NCBI GenBank assembly: GCA_009830035.1
Contig: SZZY01000007.1
Span: forward strand, 62,001 to 126,000
DNA from: Pantoea sp. Eser
GTDB taxonomy: Bacteria > Pseudomonadota > Gammaproteobacteria > Enterobacterales > Enterobacteriaceae
DNA length: 64,000 nt
Direction: 5' to 3'
The translations under genes and the position numbers were made by a program. The notes below the pieces were generated by a model. The model was not told the DNA's origin. It was given only the letters and a program-made list of their open reading frames with translations, and searched no databases. Numbering within the stretch: the stretch's first letter is position 1; the number at the start of each line of letters is the position of its first letter. Positions 40,949 to 49,916 of this stretch are shown one piece after another.

Positions 40949-43630
40949 CTGCTCCGGCTGCGCAATGGCGTTCAGCAGGGCGTGTTTGGTCCAGTGGCGG
41001 AATAGTTCGGTAATCGAGTAGGTGGTCGCCACGCAGGGGTAGTCAGCGGCTTCGCCCAGCCGGGCTGCATCGTTGCGGAACAACCTCACCACCGGACTGT
41101 GACGCTGCTGCGGATGCAGCGGATTGTCAGCTAGCGGGCTTTCCATCGGTTCGTAGTGTTCCGGGAACGGGCCATCAGACAGTTTGTCGAGCGCAAACAG
41201 ATGGCCGAGACCATCGGGCTGCATGATAAACGGCCCGGCCTGCTGTTGCGGCGACAGGGTCAGCGGATAGTCCGGTACATCAATGCCGTGCCAGTGTGCG
41301 CCATCCCGTTCAATCAGGCGGCGATGCGGGTCCCAGGCTTTGCCGCCGGCATCGGCAGAGGCGCGATTGTAGAGAATGCGCCGGTTAGCGGGCCAGGCCC
41401 AGGCCCAGCCGGAGATGGCTCCCAGGCCGGGAGGATCGGCGTAATCGCGCCGCGCCATCTGATTGCCCTGTGGGGTTCAGCTGCCTGCGTAGATCCAGCA
41501 GGCACTGGCGGTAGTGCCGTCACTACGCAGTTCCGAAAAGCCGTTAAGCTGCTGGCCTTTCTTCAGCAGCAGCGTGCCGCTGTCATCATAAATGCCAGCC
41601 AGCGCCCGGCCATTGCTCTCCTGCGCCACCTCTTCCGGGGATGGGTTGGCGGGATCGTGGTAATCCCAGCGCATTGCCATCAGCGGATCGGGGGCGGTGC
41701 CGCCTTCCTGACGATAAAGATCGCGCAGACGCAAAAACAGATTGCCGAGAATCTTGCCGTCGTGAAGCGCCTCAGCTGGCGGCTCGGCGGCGGCCCAGTG
41801 CCACTGCAGCCAGCGCGAGGAGTTCGCGACCGAACCCGCTTCTTCAGCGAAACAGGAGGAGGGCAGGCGGAACACCTCGGTCTGGATATCGGCCGGATCG
41901 ACGTCATTGAACTCATCATGATGCTGCCAGAAGCTGGCGGTTTCGGTGCTGAGCGGGTCGATCACCACCATATATTTCAGGCGCGACAGGCTTTATTTTT
42001 ATCCGGGAAGGCAGCCAGCAGGTTAAAGCCCTGAATCAGGCAGCCGTTCAGCTCGCCCTGCTCCATCATCTCCGCCTGCGCCATGCAGTCGTAGCTTTTG
42101 TCCCACTTCGGCAGCCAGTGGTAACCCCATTGATTCTCCGCGGTGGCGTTATCGCCATAAAAGCTCTTCATCAGGCTGACGAAAAATTTGTCACTGTTCT
42201 GCCAGTAATTAACCTGGCCTGGCAGCGGGGCAGCAGGCGTCGCCTGCTGCAGATAGCTTGCCAGGGTGGGCATTTTCTCTGACGGCAGCGGCAGATAGCC
42301 CGGCAGGCTTTGTGCCAGCAGGCCAAGATCGGTAAAGCCCTGCACATTGGAGTGACCGCGCAGCGCATTGATGCCGCCACCGGGCATACCAATATTGCCG
42401 AGCAGCAGCTGGATGATGGCGGCGGTGCGATTGGGCACGCTGGTGGCGGCCAGCTGCTGGCATATGCTGAGGATGCTCTCCTGCGGCGTACCGCACAGGC
42501 GCACGACCATTTCCGGCGTATAGCGGCTGGCGTGAGCCCTGAGCAGGTTGAGCACGCAGCGCGGATGGCTAAAGCCCTCATCACGTTGCGCATGGCCGTT
42601 TTCATCGAGCACATAGCGCCAGCTCTGACGATCGTAATGGCGTGATGCGGCATCGTGGCCGCTGAACAGACCGTCGCTGAAGCTGTAGCCGTCATCAACA
42701 ATCAGCGCGGCGTTGGTTAAGGCGCGCACATACTGGTGCTGAATGTGGTCATGTTGCAGCAGATAGTTGATCACCCCCATCAGGAACACCACGTCGCTGC
42801 CGGCGCGCAGCGGGGCGTAGAGATCGGCGACCGCGGCAGAGCGGTTAAAACGCGGATCGACCACAATCACTTTGGCTTGGTTGTGAATTTTGGCTTCAAT
42901 CACCCATTTAAACCCGACCGGATGCGCCTTGGCCGGATTGCCGCCCATGATCAGCACCACATTGGCGTTTTTGATGTCGTTCCAGTGATTGGTCATCGCA
43001 CCGCGACCAAAACTCGGCGCCAGTGCGGCAGCGGTGGGGCCGTGACAGAGCCGCGCCTGATTCTCCAGCGCCACGATGCCGAGCGCGCGCAAATTTCTGG
43101 TCGAGCAGGCCGGTCTCGTTGCTGGCGGCGGATGAACAGAGCATCGCGGTGGTTGGCCAGCGGTTAACCGTCAGTCCGTCGGCGTTGGTGGTCTGAAAAT
43201 GGGCGTCGCGATCCTGCTTCATCAGCCGGGCGATGCGCTCAAACGCCTCCTGCCAGCTGATACGCTGCCATTTATCGCTGCCTGGCGCGCGGTATTCCGG
43301 GTATTTCAGCCGCTGCTCACTGTGGATAAAGTCGAGCACGCCGGCCCCTTTTGGACAGAGCGAACCGCGACTGACCGGATGATCGGGATCGCCTTCGATA
43401 TGGTAAATCGAGGCGCTGGCATTTTTCGCACCGTCACCCAGGCTGTAGATCAGCATGCCGCAGCCGACCGAGCAGTAGGTGCAGTTATTGCGCGTTTCTC
43501 TGGCGCGAATCAGCTTATATTCTCTGACGCTGGCTAGGGCGTTTACCGGGGCAAACCCCAATAATGCTGCGCTGGTGCCAGCCAGACCGCCGGAACAAAT
43601 TTTGAAAAAACTTCGTCTGCTTACTTGCAT
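40949..43630 (-). pseudogene. fdoG: Formate dehydrogenase-O catalytic subunit, broken; Cys in place of Sec
   Basis: FdoG is the periplasmic molybdopterin subunit that oxidises formate. The start has a Tat signal (VSRRSFFKICSGGLAG), and the 4Fe-4S cysteines NNCTYCSVGCGML follow. Lesions: frameshift near 43095 (after LLDQKFARA), loss of about 22 residues in frame within SVPNRTAAIIQLLLG, frameshift near 41990 (after FPDKNK), TGA near 41478 where E. coli has Trp (WIYTGSW), and loss of the C-terminal 110 or so residues by the fusion to fdoH. At the active site the protein has NQARLCHGPT; codon TGT at 43045-43047 gives Cys where E. coli FdoG has selenocysteine (TGA). So the enzyme was already a selenium-free type before it decayed. 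Confidence 0.9.
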
Positions 43631-43696
43631 TGATTATTCTTCTTTATTGACTCCATTGCGAATCAATGCAAAATAGCAGCCCTCCCTGTATGTAAA

Positions 43697-43710
43697 TTGA
43701 CCCGGGTCAA
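43697..43710. promoter_or_regulatory. FNR-like palindrome in the fdoG-fdhD divergent region
   Basis: TTGACCCGGGTCAA is a perfect 14-bp palindrome that fits the FNR/CRP-type frame TTGAy-N4-rTCAA. It lies 67 bp upstream of fdoG and 246 bp upstream of fdhD. Oxygen-dependent control of formate respiration would be sensible. The remainder of the 325-bp gap shows no gene. Confidence 0.45.
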
Positions 43711-43955
43711 CAGGTTAGTCATTAGTAATCCATTTTTACACAGTGTTAAAATTTCTCTGACAAAAAAGTCTTGTTACTCCCCCGTTATGGGTAGCGGGCA
43801 ACAACGATCGCGGCCGGAGGCTGACCGCAGTTAAAAGGTGAGGAAGAATCATTCTCATTCGGCCGCCAGCGGGCGCAATCTTTGCAATCGGAACCGCATC
43901 AATTGCACCGTGGTTTATTTGCGCTGCTCCCTGCCAGAGGGCAAAATTAACCGCT

Positions 43956-44849
43956 GTGGTGCTGTTTTTGTACGACAGCGCGGTCAGTTCTCTTTCATAT
44001 GTTGTTAACAACAGGTCGTACTCTTTGAACGTTATTCCGCACAGCTCCGACGAAGATTTAACAACTCAGCCCGGCATCAGCGAGACCCAGGTGTGGCAAC
44101 GCGCTGACCTTGCGGTGGCGCAGCCTGACTGGCTGGCGGAAGAGGTCCCGGTGGCGCTGGTCTATAACGGTATTTCCCACGTGGTGATGATGACGACGCC
44201 AAAAGATCTGGAGGCGTTTGCGCTGGGTTTCTCGCTGTCGGAGGGGATTATCGACGTGCCGGGAGACATTTTCGGGATGGATGTGGTGCCGGGCTGTAAC
44301 GGCATTGAAGTGCAGATTGAACTCTCCAGCCGCCGTTTTATGGCGCTGAAAGCGCAGCGTCGTGCGATGGCCGGTCGCACCGGCTGCGGCGTCTGTGGCG
44401 TAGAACAGTTGAATCAGATTGGAAAACCGCTGTCGCCCTTACCGTTTACCCAGACCTTTGCCCTCGCGCAGCTGGATCGGGCGCTGGGCCAGCTGAAAGA
44501 TTACCAGTCGGTCGGGCAGAAAACCGGTTGTACCCACGCCGCTGCGTGGATCCAGCCGGATGGCCAGCTGGCGGGCGGCTGTGAAGATGTCGGCCGTCAT
44601 GTGGCGCTGGATAAGCTGCTGGGCTACCGCAGCCAGTCAGACTGGGGCGAGGGTGCGGTACTGGTATCCAGCCGCGCCAGCTATGAAATGGTGCAGAAAT
44701 CGGCGATGTGCGGCATCGAGATCCTGTTTGCGGTTTCGGCGGCGACGCGGCTGGCGGTTGAGGTCGCTGAGCGATGCAACCTGACGCTGGTCGGCTTCAG
44801 CAAGCCGGGACGCGCGACCGTTTACAGCCATCCGCAGCGCCTGATTTAA
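43956..44849 (+). CDS. fdhD: Formate dehydrogenase sulfurtransferase FdhD
   Basis: Up to 297 residues; E. coli FdhD has 277. FdhD takes sulfur from IscS and places it on the molybdenum cofactor of formate dehydrogenases. Strong matches: [37 protein letters not shown], the catalytic-loop motif [13 protein letters not shown] (both Cys), [31 protein letters not shown] and [19 protein letters not shown]. The start is not certain: GTG 43956 opens the frame but gives a longer N-terminus without a ribosome site, and a start nearer 44030-44080 is possible. It is intact although its only visible client, FdoG, is dead; it could serve another formate dehydrogenase elsewhere. Confidence 0.9.
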   Translation: MVLFLYDSAVSSLSYVVNNRSYSLNVIPHSSDEDLTTQPGISETQVWQRADLAVAQPDWLAEEVPVALVYNGISHVVMMTTPKDLEAFALGFSLSEGIIDVPGDIFGMDVVPGCNGIEVQIELSSRRFMALKAQRRAMAGRTGCGVCGVEQLNQIGKPLSPLPFTQTFALAQLDRALGQLKDYQSVGQKTGCTHAAAWIQPDGQLAGGCEDVGRHVALDKLLGYRSQSDWGEGAVLVSSRASYEMVQKSAMCGIEILFAVSAATRLAVEVAERCNLTLVGFSKPGRATVYSHPQRLI

Positions 44850-45455
44850 ACCACCATTACCTGCGGCAGCGCCTGCTGTAAGGTGGCCAGCGCAGAGGAA
44901 ACCTCACCGCCGCCATCGGTAATCAGCGTGCTAATCGCCTGCGGTGGAGCGCACACCGTGCGGCTGTACCACGCCCAGTTTGCTATGGTCAGCCAGCAAA
45001 ACGGTGGAGGCGGACTGCTGCACCATCGCCCGGGCAATCGCCGCTTCGTGCGGATGGAAACTGGTGGCACCGCGACTGACATCAATGCCGACCGGTGACA
45101 GCAGCGCAACATCGGCGCGATAACGCACGATCTCTCCGATGGCAATTTCGCCGCGCGTCTGCTGCGCGCCGGCTGTCAGCGTCCCGCCCAGTAAAATAAT
45201 CTAGTTACCCAGCGCGTCATGCTCTTCGCCAGCGCTGGGTGCCAGCGCAGCCTGCAGACTGTTGGTGAGAATGGTCAGGCCCGAGAGGGCGCGCAGCTCC
45301 CCCGGCTAACAGGGTGGTGCTGCCTGCATCAAGAAACAGCGTCTGTCCCGGCTGCCCGGGCAATGGCGCGTTTTTCTCTGGCCTGCGCGGCACTGCGTAC
45401 CGTCAGCGGCGGTTCCGGCAGCGTCTCAATCGCCACCAGGCCACCGTGGACGCGG
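44846..45455 (-). pseudogene. DeoR-family regulator, 5' end deleted and frameshifted
   Basis: The C-terminal sugar-phosphate-binding domain of a DeoR regulator: RVHGGLVAIETLPEPPL, PGQTLFLDAGSTTLLAG, LTILTNSLQAALAPSAG, LLGGTLTAGAQQTRGEI and RADVALLSPVGIDVSRGATS. These are spread over several frames, with a TAG after DALGN near 45200. The entire DNA-binding N-terminus is missing: the gene is cut at about 45455, directly against the truncated start of the aminotransferase on the other strand. It overlaps the fdhD stop by 4 bp. Confidence 0.75.
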
Positions 45456-46076
45456 CGTGCTGCCCGATCCGCGCGGCTTCCTGAAACGCGCCGTGGACGT
45501 GGTGCATGCCAACGGCGGCATTTTCATCGCCGGTGCAGCCTGGCTTTGGCCGCACCGGCGATGCCTTCTGGGGCTTTCTTTGGTCGTTACGATGTGGTGC
45601 CGGATATCATCACCACCGGAAAACCGATGGGCAATGGCATTCCGGTATCGGGCCTGCTGGCCAAAAGTAAGGTGCTGGCAGCCTTCAGCGACTCGATTCC
45701 TTATTTCAATACCTTTGGCGGTAACCCGGTAGCGATGGCGGCGGCGCAGACGGTGCTGAACGTGATCACCGAAGAGAGCTTGCAGGAGCATAGCCGCGTG
45801 GTCGGGGCGAAGCTGCTGGCCGAACTGCGCAGCCTGATGGATCGCCATGACTGCGTCGGCTATGTGCGCGGTGCCGGGCTGTTTATTGGCTTTGAGCTGG
45901 TCACCGATCGTGACAGCAAAACGCCTGACAAAGCGCTGGCGCTGGACCTGATTGAGAAACTGCGTGAGTATCGGGTGCTGACATCGGTCGCAGGCCCGTA
46001 TGGGAATGTGCTGAAACTGCGTCCGCTGTTGGCGTTTCAGCCGGGCGACATCGACCGGCTGGTCGGCAGTCTGTAA
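45456..46076 (+). pseudogene. Class III aminotransferase, 5' end deleted and frameshifted
   Basis: The C-terminal half of a PLP-dependent class III aminotransferase: DPRGFLKRAVDVVHANGGIF, then DVVPDIITTGKPMGNGIPVS with the PLP lysine, SIPYFNTFGGNPVAMAAAQT, GYVRGAGLFIGFELVTDRDS and a normal end at TAA 46074-46076. The first 200 or so residues are missing, and the segment after GGIFIA is shifted by small deletions. The FNTFGGNPVAMAA motif fits the ethanolamine-phosphate/alanine-glyoxylate group. It was probably divergently arranged with the DeoR regulator before one deletion removed both 5' ends. Confidence 0.8.
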
Positions 46077-46129
46077 AAACAACGGGTTGCTTTTGCCGAA
46101 TTGCTCAAATCCTTATGATTAATAGGGCA

Positions 46130-46167
46130 TTGATTACCCTTTTACGCTACATGAATTTAACTATAAT
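46130..46167 (+). promoter_or_regulatory. Probable sodA promoter
   Basis: TATAAT at 46162-46167 lies 70 bp before sodA and is followed by GATTCGACT, which partly resembles a Fur/ArcA-type AT-rich operator. A clear -35 at 17 bp is not visible, as expected for activator-dependent (SoxS-type) promoters. Confidence 0.45.
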
Positions 46168-46236
46168 GATTCGACTGCTTACGCGGCACGTCCCGAATTC
46201 GTCGTGCTGCTCAAATACTAAATGGAGAGGAAGAAC

Positions 46237-46854
46237 ATGAGTTATTCACTGCCATCCCTGCCTTACGCATACTACGCACTGGAACCGCATTTCGACAAGC
46301 AGACGATGGAAATCCATCACACTAAACATCACCAGACCTATGTTAACAACGCGAACGCGGCGCTGGAAGGCACTGAATTTGCCAATCTGCCGGTCGACGA
46401 GCTGATCACCAAACTGGATCAGCTGCCAACAGACAAAAAAGGCCCACTGCGCAACAACGCCGGCGGTCACGCTAACCACAGCCTGTTCTGGAAAGGCCTG
46501 AAAACCGGCACCACCCTGCAGGGCGACCTGAAAGCCGCCATCGAAAAAGATTTCGGCAGCTTGGAAAAATTCCAGGAAGAGTTCGAGAAAGCCGCAGCGA
46601 CCCGTTTCGGTTCTGGCTGGGCGTGGCTGGTTAAAAAAGGCGACAAACTGGCGGTCGTTTCTACCGCTAACCAGGATAACCCGCTGATGGGCGAAGCGAT
46701 CGCCGGCGTTTCTGGCTACCCAATTCTCGGTCTGGATGTGTGGGAGCACGCTTACTACCTGAAGTATCAGAACAAGCGTCCTGACTACATCAAAGCGTTC
46801 TGGAACGTGGTTAACTGGGACGAAGCTGCAGCGCGCTTTGCTGCTGCTCAGTAA
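46237..46854 (+). CDS. sodA: Manganese superoxide dismutase SodA
   Basis: 205 residues (E. coli 206). It dismutates superoxide in the cytoplasm. Metal ligands are visible: the first His in [13 protein letters not shown] near 27, the second in [10 protein letters not shown] near 81, and Asp and His in [20 protein letters not shown] near 167-171. [14 protein letters not shown] is typical of the Mn/Fe family. The start [19 protein letters not shown] is the family start; a further ATG 15 bp upstream is in frame but not expected. AGAGGAAG precedes it. Intact, with a strong terminator. Confidence 0.97.
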   Translation: MSYSLPSLPYAYYALEPHFDKQTMEIHHTKHHQTYVNNANAALEGTEFANLPVDELITKLDQLPTDKKGPLRNNAGGHANHSLFWKGLKTGTTLQGDLKAAIEKDFGSLEKFQEEFEKAAATRFGSGWAWLVKKGDKLAVVSTANQDNPLMGEAIAGVSGYPILGLDVWEHAYYLKYQNKRPDYIKAFWNVVNWDEAAARFAAAQ

Positions 46855-46883
46855 GTCATCTTTGCATTAACGCGATGATAATA

Positions 46884-46914
46884 AACCGGTGGACGCGTTC
46901 CGCCGGTTTTTTTT
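46884..46914 (+). terminator. Terminator of sodA
   Basis: AACCGG-T-GGA and TCC-G-CCGGTT form a stem (46884-46908) followed by eight T, 30 bp after the sodA stop. Confidence 0.88.
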
Positions 46915-47066
46915 GGCCTTAATTCCCGCCAGTCTTAATTAAACCAAAAATAAACAAACCACCGGTTTAAAGCGGGGCGCTTTTTAACTTTATGGCACAT
47001 TAACCTGCCGTTGATAATGGTTGTTTTATCCTCAGTGACATTCCTGCTAACTGTGTGTCGCTAACT

Positions 47067-47785
47067 ATGTCAATTATAACTACTCACCAGATCACCAGAC
47101 CCGCACTGATTCATCTGCTTCGCTGTTTTTTCAGTTAATAAGTGGCAAATATATCCCAAATAAGCTCTGGCTGAGTAAGCGTTTTCGGCTGAAATTTGTG
47201 TTAAGAACCATAATATCGCCGCTGACAACGTTGCGTTATTTACATCAGCTGCCACATTTACTTTACCGCAAATCGGGCTGCTGATGAGTACCCAGGGGCT
47301 GCTTCCCGCCAAGCAGCACCGGCCTTATCTGCGTGCCGGCATCAGCATTGCAGCGCGCGCAGGCGATACTGGACACTATACCCTGATGAATAATCTGCCG
47401 AATCCGGCGTTACGCCAGCTGCTGCAAAGCACCGGTGATAATTTACTGGCGTCGCTGAGCGGTAAAAATGACGAGACGTTTTTACTCTCCTGCAGTTCGG
47501 GTTATTTCGACCGTGAAGGCGAAGTGACGCTGGTGCTGAGTTATAACAGCGAAATTATTGCCTCGCTCTACTTCTAGATTATTAACGAGAATAAAAAACG
47601 CACCTTATTAATTGGTGGGATTGCAGGGGCCGCGTAAGCATATCAGCAATGACGTTATTCGCGAGGCGACCAAAGCGGCACACGGTCTATTTCCGAAACG
47701 CCTGTTAATGGAGGTGGTGTTTATTGTGGCACGGCAGTGTGGAGTGGAAAATATTCTGGCGGTCGGCGATGAAACCCATTTTTTG
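47067..47785 (+). pseudogene. VirK/YbjX (DUF535) family protein, broken
   Basis: The order of fragments matches the VirK/YbjX family (about 300 residues; linked to acid and antimicrobial-peptide resistance in enteric pathogens). These are MSIITTHQITRPALIHLLRC; then RFRLKFVLRTIISPLTTLRY; then LPAKQHRPYLRAGISIAARA, HYTLMNNLPNPALRQLLQST and FLLSCSSGYFDREGEVTLVL; then QGPRKHISNDVIREATKAAH. TAA stops the first piece at codon 24; frameshifts lie near 47138, 47283 and 47628, and TAG at 47575-47577. The C-terminus is cut near 47785 and joined to the tail of yibL. GC content is also lower in the first 200 bp. Confidence 0.75.
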
Positions 47786-47987
47786 CAGCTTCTGCGCTTC
47801 GGCACTCAGCTTCTCGAGTGCGCTGATTACGCAGGCGCTCAATCTCAGTGACCAGCGTCTCTTTTTCTTTCAGCAGTGCGCCCAGTTTCTCGACATCACC
47901 CGATTCAAGTAACTGTGGCTCTTTGCGGTTAAGGGCGTCCAGCTGATCGCTGAGACGTTTGATTTCGTTCTTTTCTTTCTCTTTCAT
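47780..47987 (-). pseudogene. yibL: YibL ribosome-associated protein, truncated
   Basis: Starts like E. coli YibL (120 residues, ribosome-associated, unknown role): MKEKEKNEIKRLSDQLDALN, then LKEKETLVTEIERLRNQ. After residue 53 a frameshift intervenes, and ALEKLSAEAQKLQKMGFIA continues in another frame. Homology stops near 47780, where the ybjX remnant begins from the opposite side. The C-terminal half, about 50 residues, is therefore deleted. The position next to mtlR is as in E. coli. Confidence 0.75.
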
Positions 47988-48061
47988 GACAACAACTCGT
48001 TGAGGAAAACAGGCAAAGGATACACCAAATCGGGCGCATATTCCCGGTGAGGTTACAGCGA

Positions 48062-48088
48062 TATCAGGTGCCGGTCCGGCACCTGATA
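48062..48088. terminator. Perfect 13-bp palindrome after mtlR
   Basis: TATCAGGTGCCGG-T-CCGGCACCTGATA lies between yibL and the mtlR stop. It would form a very stable hairpin on either strand. There is no T run, so intrinsic termination is uncertain; 3'-end protection of mtlR mRNA is another option. Confidence 0.5.
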
Positions 48089-48091
48089 GAT

Positions 48092-48689
48092 TTAATTGGC
48101 GGATTTTTTGAAAGCCTACTTCAGGCTGATGCGGGAGATCAGCTCGGTGAGCGACAGCACCATGGTGGAACGCACCATTTGCAGATAGCGTTGCTGTTGC
48201 ATGCTCCGCAGCTCCGCATCCTCGGTGTGAAACACCGGCGCAGGCGGCCACGCAGTGTAACTCACCAAACGGCCCGAGGATCTCATCATCGGTAAAGCGG
48301 TAATCGCCGGTGTCGTGATTCAGTTCCTCGCGCAGCGCCAGCAGCAGTTCACAATCTTCATATTCGTGCCGGCTGATGACGCCAAGTCCGTAAATCAGCT
48401 TGAGGCGCACCGACAGTTCGCCCAGCGGACCATTGCCCAGCAGCAGCAGCGGTTCTACCGCGTATTTGACGGCGTAATCGTCTTTGCGGAACACCTGCAG
48501 CACCAGCAAATTGACCGCTTCAGCCAATAGCTCAACGGCGGCGATTAGAAAGCTTCCCACCGAGCGACCGGCGTTCAGTCGCTCAAGCACCCGGTTCTCA
48601 AAAGCTTGCTTCTGTTCCATTATTGCCTGCATAGGTTCAATACCGCCGTTGGGCGCAGGAAAACTGCGCCCGGCTTGCGTCACTAACAC
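48092..48689 (-). pseudogene. mtlR: Mannitol operon repressor MtlR, frameshifted
   Basis: Matches E. coli MtlR (195 residues), which represses mtlA and mtlD: MEQKQAFENRVLERLNAGRS, VELLAEAVNLLVLQVFRKDD, LSVRLKLIYGLGVISRHEYE and TDDEILGPFGELHCVAA. After HCVAA the frame is lost near 48245; the natural end (RSMQQQRYLQMVRSTMVLSL, TELISRISLK) continues one frame over and is itself cut by TAG near 48120, where CAG is expected (LKQAFKKS), before TAA 48092-48094. GTG 48689 or an internal ATG is the start. Last regulator of mtlA-mtlD-mtlR. Confidence 0.88.
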
Positions 48690-48696
48690 GCGCGCA

Positions 48697-49846
48697 TTAT
48701 GCCATAGCGTGCCAGGTGCTCACCACAGAAGCCACCACTTCGCTGTTTGCGTCCAGCCCGGAAATCTCAGCCAGCGTGGTCTGTGGGCCTTTCTCTGCCA
48801 GCAGCGCAGCCAGGCTCCTGAGCCTGCGGGTCCTGATCGCTGTGATAGTGCATCGCGGCCGCAATGCCCTGTACCAGACAGGTGTGTGGCAAGCCATACT
48901 CCAGCGTACCCAGTGTCGGCTTGATCAGGCGATCGCCCGCGCTCGGCTTACGTAACGGCTGGCGGCCGACCCGCTCAACGTCATCTTTCAGATAAGGATT
49001 TTCAAACCGGCCGAGGATTTGCTGGATATAAGCCGCGTGTTTATCGGCGTCAAAATCGTAACGCTTAATCAGCACGGCACCGCTCTCTTCCATCGCGCCT
49101 TTAACAATCGCCCGCACTTTTTCATCAAGGATCGCGTCGCGGATGGTCTGGTGACCCGCCAGCTGGCCGAGATAGGCGGTGATGGCATGACCGGTATTCA
49201 GGTTGAAAAGTTTACGCTCGACGAAGGCCATCAGGTTATCGGTCAGCTCCATGCCCGGAATGGCTGGTAGATCGCCTTTGAACTGGGTTTTATCGACAAT
49301 CCATTCGCTGAAGGTTTCCACCGTCACTTCCAGCGGATCGGTGCTGTCCGCTTCGGAAGGCGGTACGATGCGATCGACCGCAGAATCAACAAAACCGACA
49401 TACTGTTCCAGCCAGGCATGATATTGCTGCGGCAGTGCCTTCAGCACATGCTGTTTCAGCTGGCTGGTGCCGCGCACCATGTTTTCACAGGCGATGATGT
49501 TTAACGGACGGAGATTACCGTTGTCGCTGCGCTTAGCCAGACCTTTGGCAACGCTGGCGGAGATGCGCTCCAGAATCTGCGGGCCAACCGCCGTGGTAAC
49601 GAGATCAACCTCTGACACCAGCGTGATGATCTCATCGCTGGGGCTGTTCACTGCGCTGACGCCTTTTACAGTTTCCACTTTGGCCTGTTCGCCAACCACA
49701 TGAACGGGATACTCATGACGCGCGTTGAGTGCATCCAGCACCACCTTATTCACATCAGCAAAAACCAGTTCGATACCTGCATCCGCCAGTAATTTACCGA
49801 TGAAGCCGCGACCAATGTTTCCTGCTCCGAAATGTAACGCTTTCAT
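48697..49846 (-). pseudogene. mtlD: Mannitol-1-phosphate 5-dehydrogenase, 3' frameshift
   Basis: The first 345 residues are like E. coli MtlD (382): the NAD-binding [20 protein letters not shown], the region [33 protein letters not shown], and the catalytic helix [19 protein letters not shown] with KLFNLN. After SDQDPQAQE the frame is lost near 48815. The natural last 37 residues ([27 protein letters not shown]) lie in another frame, ending TGA near 48697. The unshifted product has a foreign 15-residue tail. Catalytic residues are retained, so residual activity cannot be excluded, but the transporter and repressor genes are also broken. Confidence 0.85.
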
Positions 49847-49916
49847 AATTTTTGACCCATATCAAATGACGAAGGGGGCGGGCACGCCCGCCCCAGGGAA
49901 AAATAATCGGTTTAAA

